Shown here: one piece after another, positions 25,379 through 35,175 of the stretch
Layout of the letters: every line of letters starts with the position of its first letter
Numbering within the stretch: position 1 is the first letter of the stretch
From: Candidatus Anaerotignum merdipullorum
Lineage (GTDB): Bacteria; Bacillota; Clostridia; Lachnospirales; Anaerotignaceae
DNA: 64,000 bases
Direction: 5' to 3'
Assembly (NCBI GenBank): GCA_019115165.1
Contig: DXEB01000023.1
Span: 1-64,000, forward strand
Made by a program: the position numbers and the translations under genes
The notes under the pieces: model-generated
The model's database searches: none
What the model saw: the letters and a program-made list of their open reading frames with translations, nothing else
Told to the model about the DNA's origin: nothing

Positions 25379-26446
25379 TCATCGCATGCGTCCGGTATCC
25401 TGCAAATTTATCCGGCAATCCACAGAAATTTCCCAATTCTGCCAATCTTGGACTGCAAATTCTGTTTTTCCCATCTGCCGTTGGATCGCAGCGCCAATGC
25501 CAAATACGTCTGCCGATGTGATTTCCTGTACTTCTTTTATTGTATTTTCCAAATCTGTTTTTATGATGTCTGCAAAAAAATTTTCCAATGCACGTCGTTG
25601 TGACGATTCCATCACCTTCTGCGTTCCGCCAACCAGTGCGCCGCTCAATTCCAACGAAATCCGGCAATCCGCTGTTCCATCTTCTTCTACGATAGCATGA
25701 TACGATACTTGATTTTTTCGAATTTCCATTGGAATGGACTCCCCTTGGTATTCTCCTTCCCATACAGCGCCGATCCCTTCTTCCAACAGTAACAAATGCG
25801 CCTGCTCCATTTCCGACGATAACGCAAACGCATATGCGCCGTCCGCCAGGGCAATCCCGCCTGCCAGTGTCAATCCTTCTTCTCTTGTCTCCATCCGCGG
25901 CAAAATGACATTCCCTTTTTGTACCCGCAAGTCCGTCAACAGCGTATCCAAATCCATTCCTCTGGTTACGGCAACCTCTTTTGCCGTGTTTTTATAAAAT
26001 TCCCATAAAAACAACCCGGTTGCCCCATCTGTTTCCCCAATGGCACGTACACAGTCCGCCGCACTGCCAGCACTGCCCAGAACCATTACTTTATCGGAAA
26101 CAGCCGTTCCACGTTCCAATTCTGCCAGTACCCCATCCAATGCCGTCGCATCTGCCAATAGGCTTTGTCCAAACACCACCGTCTTTAACTGTCCCAAATA
26201 CACCTCTCTGGAACTATGACTGTCTGCTTGTGCAACTGCCCCCGCTAATGTCTCTGCCGTCACTTGATATGCCTGCGGTGTTTGGCTTGTGGTTTTTGCC
26301 GGCAGCAGCGTAAAAGACAAGCCTTCTGCTGTTTGATCAATTCCCATGGTAATCACATATGCCCGATCCTCCGGATCTCTGCCATCCCAACAGCCTGTCA
26401 GCAAAAGCGGCAGCAATCCCAACAACATCCATTTGATCTTATGCAC
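25379..26446 (-). CDS. gerAC: Germinant receptor lipoprotein subunit (GerAC/GerKC family)
   Basis: C subunit of a GerA-type receptor in the spore inner membrane, 355 aa from a GTG at 26446. That start gives a proper lipoprotein signal, MHKIKWMLLGLLPLLLTGC, with the lipid-modified Cys followed by WDGRDPEDRAYV, typical of the family. GGAGGAG lies 5 bases upstream. The track start at 26479 is less good. The coding region overlaps gerAB by 8 bases. The receptor's germinant cannot be read from sequence. Confidence 0.93.
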   Translation of the reverse strand: MHKIKWMLLGLLPLLLTGCWDGRDPEDRAYVITMGIDQTAEGLSFTLLPAKTTSQTPQAYQVTAETLAGAVAQADSHSSREVYLGQLKTVVFGQSLLADATALDGVLAELERGTAVSDKVMVLGSAGSAADCVRAIGETDGATGLFLWEFYKNTAKEVAVTRGMDLDTLLTDLRVQKGNVILPRMETREEGLTLAGGIALADGAYAFALSSEMEQAHLLLLEEGIGAVWEGEYQGESIPMEIRKNQVSYHAIVEEDGTADCRISLELSGALVGGTQKVMESSQRRALENFFADIIKTDLENTIKEVQEITSADVFGIGAAIQRQMGKTEFAVQDWQNWEISVDCRINLQDTGRMR

Positions 26447-27545
26447 GGCGTCTCCTCCTTTCTGAAGCAATATGCACACCGATACAAATCAATGGCAAAA
26501 TCCCTACATAAACAGCACTGACATACGGCTGTATCCCATTGCGAAAGGCATAAGCAGAAGCAATATCTCGAGGCAGCAGAGTACCAACCAATATCAGCGG
26601 CAGCCAAACCCACAGCCATTTCCGCCAAATTGTTTCTTTCTGACGAAAGATTCGTCCGCAGCAGACGCTGCCAAAAAACAACGCACCCGACAAGTATAAA
26701 AAAACAGAAGCCATCCAAAACCAAAGCAGCAGCACATCCTGTCTGCCCAAATAAATACCAGAAAATCCAACCCTCTCCATCAGCTGCAGTGTCGGAAACA
26801 GTTTCCGTGTCAAAGTGTCCACGCCATAGACTGTTAGGCACAGAAAAACCGTTGCCGTCATCAGCAGCGTGATACACAGACATACCCCAAAAACACTTTT
26901 CCCCGCTTGTTTGGGACGCTGTAAAAACGGAGAAAGAAAGAATAAAAATATCATTCCCTGAAAGAGCGGCTGTATCACAGCAGCACCTTTGTATATCTGT
27001 CCTGCTGTCGGCATTTCCAGCGGCAGGTAATAGGCATGTTCCGCGGATAAGGCAGCGGTCAGCAGCACCAGCACCAAAGGAAGAAAAACAAAGAAAAACA
27101 GAATTTCCGCCGTTCTTGCCTGCCCTTCCATACCGCCAAGCACTGCAAACACACACAACAGCAACAGCACGCCAACAACCAGCCACAGCGGCGTATGCGG
27201 CAATACTGTACTGCGCAAAACTTCTGCAAACACCCTTGCCTCTACGATGGCATCCAGCGCAATCTTTCCAGCAAACCCAATCGCAAGGACTGACCCTAAC
27301 GCACTGCCGCATAATCGACGCAGCCACTCTACCCCTGTCCAACTGGGTTCCCATTTCCATAGTATCGTTATCACCAATGAAAATACCGTTGCCGCCAAAC
27401 CGCCCAGAAGCATAACCACCCAACAGCCTCTCCCGCTTTCTCCTGCCAGTTCTGCGGGCAAAAGCAGTGCTGGTGTCCCCCAAAAATAGAGAAACAATAA
27501 TGCCTGCAATTGCCGCAGCGATATTTTTTGATTATCCGAAAACAT
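26439..27545 (-). CDS. gerAB: Germinant receptor permease-like subunit (GerAB/GerKB family)
   Basis: 368-aa APC-superfamily protein with about ten transmembrane helices, the B subunit that holds the germinant-binding pocket. It begins KISLRQLQALLFLYFWG, and TPLWLVVGVLLLLCVFAVLGGMEG is a typical internal segment. The ATG overlaps the gerAA stop codon by one base (TAATG), so translation is coupled. Overlapping antisense and frame-shifted ORFs in the track are shadows. Confidence 0.93.
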   Translation of the reverse strand: MFSDNQKISLRQLQALLFLYFWGTPALLLPAELAGESGRGCWVVMLLGGLAATVFSLVITILWKWEPSWTGVEWLRRLCGSALGSVLAIGFAGKIALDAIVEARVFAEVLRSTVLPHTPLWLVVGVLLLLCVFAVLGGMEGQARTAEILFFFVFLPLVLVLLTAALSAEHAYYLPLEMPTAGQIYKGAAVIQPLFQGMIFLFFLSPFLQRPKQAGKSVFGVCLCITLLMTATVFLCLTVYGVDTLTRKLFPTLQLMERVGFSGIYLGRQDVLLLWFWMASVFLYLSGALFFGSVCCGRIFRQKETIWRKWLWVWLPLILVGTLLPRDIASAYAFRNGIQPYVSAVYVGILPLICIGVHIASERRRRRA

Positions 27546-29002
27546 TAGTGTCTGCCTCCTTTTTTTTCAAAGATCGAACATCCTTTCAACCATGGCAGCG
27601 GCAGACGCAGCAAACTGTCCCGCAAATCTCGATACTGATTCACCGAAGCGGAACAAAACGGATACAAATACGGAATACCATAAGAAGATAACCCCGCCAG
27701 ATGCACCAATAACAACAGCATGCCGACCCAAAAACCAAACAATCCCAAAGCAGCCGAAAGCGCAATGACAATATATTTGCTCAGCCGTAAGCCGGATACC
27801 ACGGAAATATTCGGGATCACAAACGTACAAATTCCTGTCAGTGCAGAGATAATAACCACTGCCGGAGAAACCAGACCCGCTTCCACTGCTGCAGAACCAA
27901 TGATGATGCCACCCACGATGCCAATGGTGGAACTGATGGCAGAAGGCAGTCGAACTCCCGCTTCTCGCAGCAATTCAAACGCCAATTCCATTAGAACGAC
28001 TTCCCAAACCACAGAAAAGGGAATATTCTGTCTCGTTTCTGCAATTTTCAGCGCCAAAGACGTAGGTAAAAGCTGCGGATGATATACCGTCAGCGCAATG
28101 TACAATCCCGGGAGTGCAGTCGCCGCCAATGCTGCTACATACCGCAGAAAGCGAATAAGACTCATCATTTCCCATCGGTCATAATAATCTTCCGCTGCCT
28201 GAAAGAACAGATTCCATGTTGCCGGCAACAGAACAACAAACGGCGTATTATCCACCGCAATCACCACACGCCCTTCCAACAGCGCCGCTGCCGCTTTATC
28301 CGGGCGTTCCGTCATCTGCAGCTGCGGAAACGGTGAAAATTGTCGCTTCTCCAACAACTGCTCCAAATATCCGCTGTCATATATCGTTTCCAGCTGCAGC
28401 CTATCCAGCTGTGTTTTTACACTCTCTAGTACTTCCGGGCGTACCAAATCTTCTAAATACAGCAGCGCAATATCCGTTTTTCCACGAGAACCCACCTGTT
28501 TTCGAACAACTTTCAGACGGGTATCGCGTATGCGCCGGCGAATCAATACCAAATTGAATGCCAGCAATTCGGTAAATGCATCCTTTGGTCCTTGCACCAC
28601 CATTTCCGTTTCGACATGCCCTACTCCTCTGTTTGGAAATCCACGGGTGGATGCCTGCAGCGCATACGGGCTGCCTTCCATAAAAATGACCGTATCCCCT
28701 ACCATGACACCATCTGCCGCTTCTTCCATGGTATATACCCGCCGCACATCACGATTTGCAATCACACTTTCCATCAAGTCCCCTAGATTGCCCTCCGCTT
28801 CCGCAAAATCACATCGATTCATGATATTCGTCAGTATGGCGTCTTCCACCGCAGAGGTGTTTACCATATTATCCGCATAAACCAAAAACAGTCGTCCCCG
28901 TCCGTCCGCCGCTGCAAATTCCCGAAACACAATATCGCCACAGTCTGTGAATATGCTCTGCATCGTCATCAGGTTGGTTTGCAATTCTTTTCCAATATTC
29001 AA
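27545..29002 (-). CDS. gerAA: Germinant receptor subunit A (GerAA/GerKA/SpoVAF family)
   Basis: 485-aa membrane protein, first gene of the operon. It has a large N-terminal soluble domain, then the family signature VIAVDNTPFVVLLPATWNLFFQ near residue 252, then four or five C-terminal helices with PEVVIISALTGIC-like sequence (PAVVIISALTGI). The start is TTG at 29002, 9 bases after AGGTGGTG. It forms the receptor with GerAB and GerAC. A short unsupported ORF (29006-29212) lies directly upstream. Confidence 0.93.
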   Translation of the reverse strand: MNIGKELQTNLMTMQSIFTDCGDIVFREFAAADGRGRLFLVYADNMVNTSAVEDAILTNIMNRCDFAEAEGNLGDLMESVIANRDVRRVYTMEEAADGVMVGDTVIFMEGSPYALQASTRGFPNRGVGHVETEMVVQGPKDAFTELLAFNLVLIRRRIRDTRLKVVRKQVGSRGKTDIALLYLEDLVRPEVLESVKTQLDRLQLETIYDSGYLEQLLEKRQFSPFPQLQMTERPDKAAAALLEGRVVIAVDNTPFVVLLPATWNLFFQAAEDYYDRWEMMSLIRFLRYVAALAATALPGLYIALTVYHPQLLPTSLALKIAETRQNIPFSVVWEVVLMELAFELLREAGVRLPSAISSTIGIVGGIIIGSAAVEAGLVSPAVVIISALTGICTFVIPNISVVSGLRLSKYIVIALSAALGLFGFWVGMLLLLVHLAGLSSYGIPYLYPFCSASVNQYRDLRDSLLRLPLPWLKGCSIFEKKGGRH

Positions 29003-29029
29003 AACCTATTTCACCACCTTTTTGGGATA

Positions 29030-29058
29030 TAGTGTTGCGCAAATGCCGCGGAATATAC
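29030..29058 (-). promoter_or_regulatory. Candidate forespore promoter of the ger operon
   Basis: Minus-strand GTATA (29054-29058), 14-base spacer, CGCAACACTA (29030-29039), which matches 9 of 10 positions of GGNRANAMTR. The predicted start is only a few bases before the AGGTGGTG ribosome site, which is tight but possible. SigmaF and sigmaG sites overlap in consensus, and sigmaG would be expected for a germination operon. Confidence 0.4.
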
Positions 29059-29330
29059 CTGTTTTTTCCCAGAAAACAGGTAATTCTGCCTTTCTAAGTG
29101 CAAGCAGTTGCATATCGCTCTGTACCTGCTTTCCCAAAGGAAACCAATGTGTATCCGTTGTTTGGATGATAATTTTCCTCTCACCCTTGGCTTTCTTTGT
29201 CACAACTTCCACCCATACGCATTTCGCCGCCCTTTTAGCAATCCACGTCCGTCATTTCCTTTTTCCGCCAACTGCAGCTGCTTACAGAGAACCCTATATT
29301 GGGATGTTGGGACAGGAGATTTTTACGCAA

Positions 29331-29360
29331 CAAAAAAAGGCGCCGACATTGTCGGCGCCC
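29331..29360 (-). terminator. Terminator of surface protein gene 1
   Basis: Minus strand GGCGCCGACA/TGTCGGCGCC palindromic hairpin followed by T7, 25 bases after the stop at 29386. Confidence 0.92.
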
Positions 29361-29385
29361 TGAGGCAATCTGATGTTTGCAGCAT

Positions 29386-31851
29386 TTACCGCTTCGCATT
29401 TGCATTCATGTAAACAACTGTCGTCTTTCCTGTCTTGGTATCGGTATCCCAAGTCAAATCGGTAACCCCCAGAGCTGTTGCCAGATCACGCATAGGCAGG
29501 AAAGATCTGTCTGCGGTCAATTCCAATGTAGCACTGGTCGGAACTGCGCTGCCATTGACATACATGGTACGCGCATCTGCCGTCATAGAAATGATCCGAT
29601 CGCCATACAGTATCGTTACCGTTCTACTGGAAGGATCCCACAACACGTTATTGTTATTGATACCCAACGCAGTAGAAACCGCACGAATGGGCAGCATGGT
29701 ATATCCAGTTGCATTGACATAAGCAGGTGCGTCCAATTGTACAGTCGCTTCGCCCGCCATCATCTGTTTCTGCCCAATGGGAACGGTCAATTTCGTTGTA
29801 AAACCATTGACGTCTCTTCCGCCTGTCACAATATTGATAAATCCGGCTTTTTCTCGATAACTAATATCATCCGCTTCTTTCCCAGCATATACGGTTTCTT
29901 CCGCAAACAGGGTCTGCATCAAATATCCTTTATCTTTAGCAGTGCGGCGATCCGCATTGAAATTTTCCGCTTCTTTTGCAGAATCTGCTCCCAACATCGT
30001 CAGCGCATAGGCATACAAATCATAGGCACCCGCAGGCAGGTTTCTATCCATATACAGTGTCAAGTTAGAGATCGTTACCGATGCCGGCTCGTCATCACTT
30101 CTGGAATCTACCGTAAAGATCACTTCCCCATTGCTGGTTTTTACATTCTTGACTTTCAGACCGCTTTTCTTATCTGCTTCTACCGCTGCATCATTATCAA
30201 AATCAATTTTCTCCAGACGCAGTGCAAACTGAGTGCCTTTCTCCCACAAACCGGCTTCTGCCTCTGTAATCACAACGTTGGTGGGAATTGCTGTATTTCT
30301 ATAGTCGATAGACAAATCATTCTGTTCCGCTTTCACCGTATAAGGCTTTACAAATTTCGCAATCGTCACTTTCTGTGTCTCCAGTGCACCGCCTTCCAGT
30401 GTCAGCACCGCATCACCGGCAAAATCGGGATTTGCCACCAGAGTAAAGGTAATCCGCAGTTCATACGCGTCTTTTCCAACCTTGCTTTCTTCAAAAATAC
30501 GTTTGCCAAAAGAAAATTCTTCATATTTGCCGTCTTTATAAGCTTTTTTGAAATCTGTCTCCTGCAGAGGATCTCCATTGACTTCCACTTTTGTTGCAAA
30601 CACACCTTCCGGCAGACGAAGGGTAAAGCTCTTGGCATTATCCCATGCACCTGCAAATGTTTCTTTGATGGTTACTTCCAGGGATTCGTGATCGCTGTCA
30701 TCCGTAATCCCGGTATTGTTCACATCTACGCCACTGTAAATCACTGGAATATTCCGATCTGCATCTACTGTCATCTGTACGGTGTGATCTACCACTTTTG
30801 CTACTTCCACAGATACCGTATCATTTCCTGTTGCCGATACCTTAATGGTTGCCGAGGCGCCTTTTTTTGCTGAAGTTGCTTCTACCTGGATCCCAATCAG
30901 GGTCAACTCATCTGCTTCTGCAGACGCCATGTCTTCATTGACTTTAATGATGATTTCATCCTCGTCATAGGTGACTTCCGGTGTCACTTCTTTTCCATCC
31001 GCCTGAATCGTAATGGCGCGACTCTTGCTATTGGCAAATTCAAATCCGCTGCTCAGCTTCAGCGTAATGCTGTCCTTTTCTCCCAGCACCGCGCTGATAT
31101 TTGCACCAACAGAAGGCTTGATCTTCATATCCGAAATGGTGACCACTTCTTCCACCGCTACATCTTTCAGCTTCTTCACAGATACGGTGATCCCCTTATT
31201 GGCTACTGCCGCATACACCAGATCATCCCCATTGTTAATGGTCATATCTTTGGAGGAAACACTTACTGTTGCTTTGGTGTTCTTCGATGTCTTTTCCAAC
31301 TGGGAAGTCAAGTTATAAGACAGTACCCAACCACGCTGCATTTTCCCTTTCAATGTGATTGTCACTTCCTCTGTGCCGCTGACATCCACATCAGTGATTT
31401 CAATGGCTTTTCCATTGTCATCTACCAACACTTCGTCTTGTTTATTCATAAAAACATACTTGGATTGATAAGTGTCTTTGCCTTCTTGCAGCATATACTG
31501 AGAACTGTCTGCCCGCAGACCAATCAGTCCCGCCAAATGCTCTGCCTTTGTATTTTTACTGATTTTATTTTTATCCTTATCCAAAAATTCTGCTTTTTCC
31601 AGCTCCAATGTGATTTCTGCCTCCGGTTCACTGCTGCTGGAATAATCCGCTGTCGTAAAGGTTAACTGCAATTCTGGCGCATCTTTTGCCGCAATAATCC
31701 CCTTTTCTTTCTGTATCTCACTGACGGTATAATTCTCCGCCCCTACCACTTTGGCGCTGGCTTTTACATTTTTATTCGCCGCAAACGCCGTTGCTGGCAG
31801 CAATGATGTAGCTAGGATGCCAATCATTGCCAATGAAACTAATCTCTTCAT
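29386..31851 (-). CDS. Secreted stalk-domain surface protein 1 (S-layer-like)
   Basis: 821 aa from the ATG at 31851, which follows GGAGGAAC and opens a clear signal peptide, MKRLVSLAMIGILATSLLPATAFA. The track start at 32073 is rejected. The mature N-terminus (KASAKVVGAENYTVSEIQ) is shared with three paralogs. The middle is beta-rich with repeated motifs such as KETFAGAW and TEAEAGLW. The last ~125 residues are a copper amine oxidase N-terminal-like (stalk) domain: GYTMLPIRAV, VLWDPSSRTVTI, RSFLPMRDLA. I see no SLH repeats, LPXTG motif or enzyme motif. It is an abundant-surface-protein candidate; its role is inferred. Confidence 0.8.
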   Translation of the reverse strand: MKRLVSLAMIGILATSLLPATAFAANKNVKASAKVVGAENYTVSEIQKEKGIIAAKDAPELQLTFTTADYSSSSEPEAEITLELEKAEFLDKDKNKISKNTKAEHLAGLIGLRADSSQYMLQEGKDTYQSKYVFMNKQDEVLVDDNGKAIEITDVDVSGTEEVTITLKGKMQRGWVLSYNLTSQLEKTSKNTKATVSVSSKDMTINNGDDLVYAAVANKGITVSVKKLKDVAVEEVVTISDMKIKPSVGANISAVLGEKDSITLKLSSGFEFANSKSRAITIQADGKEVTPEVTYDEDEIIIKVNEDMASAEADELTLIGIQVEATSAKKGASATIKVSATGNDTVSVEVAKVVDHTVQMTVDADRNIPVIYSGVDVNNTGITDDSDHESLEVTIKETFAGAWDNAKSFTLRLPEGVFATKVEVNGDPLQETDFKKAYKDGKYEEFSFGKRIFEESKVGKDAYELRITFTLVANPDFAGDAVLTLEGGALETQKVTIAKFVKPYTVKAEQNDLSIDYRNTAIPTNVVITEAEAGLWEKGTQFALRLEKIDFDNDAAVEADKKSGLKVKNVKTSNGEVIFTVDSRSDDEPASVTISNLTLYMDRNLPAGAYDLYAYALTMLGADSAKEAENFNADRRTAKDKGYLMQTLFAEETVYAGKEADDISYREKAGFINIVTGGRDVNGFTTKLTVPIGQKQMMAGEATVQLDAPAYVNATGYTMLPIRAVSTALGINNNNVLWDPSSRTVTILYGDRIISMTADARTMYVNGSAVPTSATLELTADRSFLPMRDLATALGVTDLTWDTDTKTGKTTVVYMNANAKR

Positions 31852-32093
31852 GTTTGTTCCTCCTTCAATTGCAAAAACTCCGTTGAACCTGATATAAAAC
31901 GAAAAAACGAAACGATCCGCACATCCGATTTGCCTGGTGCTCCCAATCGGGGCGGCTAATGAACCGAAACACATCCCCCAACGTAACCGCTTGATGTCTT
32001 TCGGCAAGAAGCAAAACCTTCCAACTCGTTTTCCACTTTCGTTTCCTTTCCCCAAAACGAAGCCATGAAACACAAAGTTGTTTTTTGCTTTGC
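31852..32093 (-). promoter_or_regulatory. Long leader of surface protein gene 1
   Basis: About 240 bases from the predicted start site to the ATG. It contains an imperfect inverted repeat TTCGTT-N13-AACGGA (31879-31903). It also has a block near 31977-32004, related to CCGAAAGACATC...CGTTGGG, that recurs in the gene 2 leader. Confidence 0.55.
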
Positions 32094-32099
32094 ACCGCC

Positions 32100-32128
32100 A
32101 TTATATCTGGCAGTATCTTCCTTGGCAA
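32100..32128 (-). promoter_or_regulatory. Promoter of surface protein gene 1
   Basis: TTGCCA (32123-32128), 17-base spacer, TATAAT (32100-32105) on the minus strand. The sequence around the -10, GCCAGATATAATGGCGGTGC, is nearly identical to that of gene 2. Confidence 0.85.
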
Positions 32129-32614
32129 TAGGGACAGCGGAATCTTAACTTCATTGTAAACACCTCGTAAGTTTTTCGTAAACAATTCGCGATTTTCTTT
32201 CGAAAAATGTTCGTTTATTGTTTTTTTATCGATTCCTTATCAATTTCTTATTCTTTTTTAATTTAATTTTTATGTTTATCTCATATTTCACTGAATTCTT
32301 TGTTTTATAGAACCAAGTCCTTTTTGTATTCCCAACCATCTCAGATTCCTTTCTGCATCCATCTCTTTTCCCACTCTCAGCGTCTTTCGTCCATCACGCT
32401 CTCTGTCCTGAAACCGCATCCCTATCCTTCTCCTGCACAAAATTTCAATCTTTACCAGTTGATCCACAAAAGAACTGCTATTCGCGCCATCTTACTGCAG
32501 TTCCATCTTTTCATTACCACCGTCTTGTCCCATGCAACACCTTGCAGTACGCACTGCCTTTCAATCATTCCAAAGGGTTTCTTTCCTCCGTCAGACCAAA
32601 ACATACATACCAAT
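32129..32614. other. AT-rich spacer between surface genes 2 and 1
   Basis: About 490 bases. It holds GTTTACAATGAAG upstream of the gene 1 promoter (a GTTTACAAT block also occurs before gene 2), then AT-rich sequence. The plus-strand ORF 32300-32953 is a shadow running into gene 2. Confidence 0.55.
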
Positions 32615-32641
32615 AGGGAGGTATCCTTTGGATACCTCCCT
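32615..32641 (-). terminator. Perfect hairpin after surface gene 2, no T run
   Basis: AGGGAGGTATCC/GGATACCTCCCT, a perfect 12-bp stem with a 3-base loop, about 70 bases after the gene 2 stop. No T tract follows on either strand, so it may be a 3' stability hairpin rather than an intrinsic terminator. Confidence 0.5.
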
Positions 32642-32709
32642 GTCATCGTCAGAAAAGAAAATTTGGAAGTTGGTTACATAACCGCAGCAATCTTACATGT
32701 TCGCCAGCT

Positions 32710-35175
32710 TTACGCATTGGCATTCATATACACTACTGTTGTTTTTCCTGTATTGGAGTCAGAATCCCAAGTCAGATCTGTCACGCCCAAAGCGGTTGCC
32801 AAATCCCGCATCGGCAGGAACGCTCTATCACCGGTCAACTCTAATGTTGCACTAGTGGGAATGGCACTGCCATTGACATACATCACACTTGCGCCTGCTG
32901 TCATAGAAATAATACGGCTTCCATACAGAATCGTAACCGTTCGACTTGCCTGATCCCACAGTACATTACTGTTATCCGTACCCAATGCAGTTGCTACTGC
33001 ACGGATCGGCAGCATGGTATATCCATTGCTGTTGATGTATGCCGGCACATCCAGCTCTATGTTCTTCTCTCCCGCAATCAGATAAGCCTCGCCAATTGGC
33101 ACAATCAACTTCGTGGTAAATCCATCTACATCTCTGCCTCCAGTAATAATATGAACAAATCCAGTTTTTGCTACATAACTGATATCTTCCGCTTTTTCTC
33201 CGACAAATACAGTATCATCAGCATATAAGGTCTGTACCAGATATCCGTCTGCACCAGCGCTGTATCTGCTTGCCCGGAAGTTTTCCGCATCATCGGCGGT
33301 ACTTACGCCTAACATCGTTAACCCATATACAGATAAGTCATACGCGCCTGCCGGCAAATTTCTGTCCATATACAAGGTCAAATTGGAAATGGTTACCTCA
33401 GCGGGTTCTTCGTCACTTCTAGAATCTACCGTAAAGGTAATTTCACCATTGCTGGTCTTTACATTTTTTACAGTCAAACCACTGTCTTTATTCGCAGTAA
33501 TTACGGCATCATCATCAAAGTCGATTTTATCCAGACACAAGGCAAATTTGCTGCCCTTGTCCCACAAACCTGCTTCCGCTTCTGTAATGACAATATTGGT
33601 AGGGATTTCTGTATTTCTATAATCAATCGCCAAATCATTTTGTTCCGCTGTTACTGTAAATGGTTTGACAAACTTTGCAATGGTCACTTCCTGTGTTTCC
33701 AAAGCAGCGCCTTCCAACGTTAGTTCTACGTCTCCTTCAAAATCCGGATCTGCCACCAATGTAAATGTCACTGTCATTTCATATGGATCATCGCCAATTT
33801 TACTTTCCGCAAAAATGCGTTTTCCAAAGGAGAATGCTTCGTATTCCCCGTCCTCATACGCTTCTAAGAAGTCCGCTTCTTCCAGTGGATCCCCGTTTAC
33901 AGCCACCTCTGCCGCATATACGCCTTCCGGCAAACGCAGGATAAACGCTTTGCTGTTATCCCATGCGCCTGCAAACGTCTCTTTGATCGTCACTTCCAAG
34001 GATTCATGATCGCTGTCATCTGTAATGCCAGTATTTTCCGTGTCTACACCGCTGTACATCACCGGAATATCTTCCTCTTCGTCCACGCTCATTTGTACCG
34101 CATACGCAACCACCTTCGCGACTTCTACCGATACGGTGTCGTTGCCCGTAGCCAGAACGCGGATGGTTGCCGTCGCACCTTCTTTTGCTGTTGTTGCTTC
34201 TACCTGGACTGCACCAATGGTCAGCTCTTCCACATCCGCAGAAGCCATTGCTGCATTGACTTTGATGACCATTTCGTCATCGTCATAAGTGATCTCCGGC
34301 GTCGTTTCCGTATTTCCCGCTTTTACGGTAATGGCGCGGCTGTTGCTGTTGGCAAATTCAAATCCGCTGTTCAACTTCAACGTAATGGTATTGCCTTCGC
34401 TCAAAACAGCGCTCATGTTTGCACCGACAGATGGCTCCAACTTCAAATCAGAAATGGTAACCACTTCTTCTACCGCCACATCTTTGAGCTTCTTGACAGA
34501 AACTTGGATGCCTTTTGCCGCTACCGCTGCATAAACCAAGTCATCTCCGCCCGTAATCGTCATATCACGAGATTCCACCGTTACTGCAGCCTGTGTATTC
34601 TTAGATGTCTTTGTCAGCTTAGACGTCAAATTATAGGAAAAGACCCATCCGCGCTTCATCTGTCCTTTCAACGTAACTGTGATATCGTCTGTATCATCCA
34701 CCTCCAAGGCAGTAACTTCCACAGTTGTACCAATGGAATCTGTCAGAATGTCTCCCTGTCTATTGATAAAAACATACTGCCCTTCCTGTTCCGTCCCTGC
34801 TTCTCCTGCTGTCAGGATATACTGTGCACTGTCTGCCCGCAGTCCAATCAAACCCACCAGATTCTCCACAGTGGTCTGGCTTCCGACTTTGTCCCCATTC
34901 CTGTCCAGAAACTCTGCTTTGTCCAGTGTCAGCGTAATCTCCGCTTCCGGTACCTTTGTGCTGGCATAATCCGCTGTGGTAAACGTCAACTGCAGCTCTG
35001 CAGCTTCATCAGCAGAAATCACACCGTTTGTTCCCTGGATCTCGCTAACGGTATAATTCTCCGCACCGACGATTTTTGCCGTTGCCTTGACATTTTCATT
35101 CGCACCAAAAGCTGTTATTGGCAGCAATGACAGTATGAGGATGCCAGTCATTGCCATAGAAAATAATCTCTTCAT
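32710..35175 (-). CDS. Secreted stalk-domain surface protein 2 (S-layer-like)
   Basis: 821 aa from the ATG at 35175 after AAAGGAGGAAAG, with signal peptide MKRLFSMAMTGILILSLLPITAFG. It is the closest relative of gene 1: same length, same order of beta-rich segments, KETFAGAW and TEAEAGLW repeat anchors, and the same C-terminal stalk domain ending TTVVYMNANA. It differs mainly by many Asp/Glu substitutions in surface-type segments. The mature protein is acidic and I find no cysteine in the mature regions I scanned except one within ALCLDKIDF. Its role as a surface-layer or cell-wall stalk protein is inferred from length, signal peptide, composition and promoter strength. Confidence 0.8.
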   Translation of the reverse strand: MKRLFSMAMTGILILSLLPITAFGANENVKATAKIVGAENYTVSEIQGTNGVISADEAAELQLTFTTADYASTKVPEAEITLTLDKAEFLDRNGDKVGSQTTVENLVGLIGLRADSAQYILTAGEAGTEQEGQYVFINRQGDILTDSIGTTVEVTALEVDDTDDITVTLKGQMKRGWVFSYNLTSKLTKTSKNTQAAVTVESRDMTITGGDDLVYAAVAAKGIQVSVKKLKDVAVEEVVTISDLKLEPSVGANMSAVLSEGNTITLKLNSGFEFANSNSRAITVKAGNTETTPEITYDDDEMVIKVNAAMASADVEELTIGAVQVEATTAKEGATATIRVLATGNDTVSVEVAKVVAYAVQMSVDEEEDIPVMYSGVDTENTGITDDSDHESLEVTIKETFAGAWDNSKAFILRLPEGVYAAEVAVNGDPLEEADFLEAYEDGEYEAFSFGKRIFAESKIGDDPYEMTVTFTLVADPDFEGDVELTLEGAALETQEVTIAKFVKPFTVTAEQNDLAIDYRNTEIPTNIVITEAEAGLWDKGSKFALCLDKIDFDDDAVITANKDSGLTVKNVKTSNGEITFTVDSRSDEEPAEVTISNLTLYMDRNLPAGAYDLSVYGLTMLGVSTADDAENFRASRYSAGADGYLVQTLYADDTVFVGEKAEDISYVAKTGFVHIITGGRDVDGFTTKLIVPIGEAYLIAGEKNIELDVPAYINSNGYTMLPIRAVATALGTDNSNVLWDQASRTVTILYGSRIISMTAGASVMYVNGSAIPTSATLELTGDRAFLPMRDLATALGVTDLTWDSDSNTGKTTVVYMNANA

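Noticed and set aside
29006-29212. 68-aa minus ORF just before gerAA
   Set aside because: Overlaps the candidate forespore promoter, weak start region and no family. It could be a tiny upstream gene but I cannot support it.
29377-30873. 498-aa plus-strand ORF antisense to surface gene 1
   Set aside because: Shadow of the sense gene; no ribosome site and no recognisable protein.
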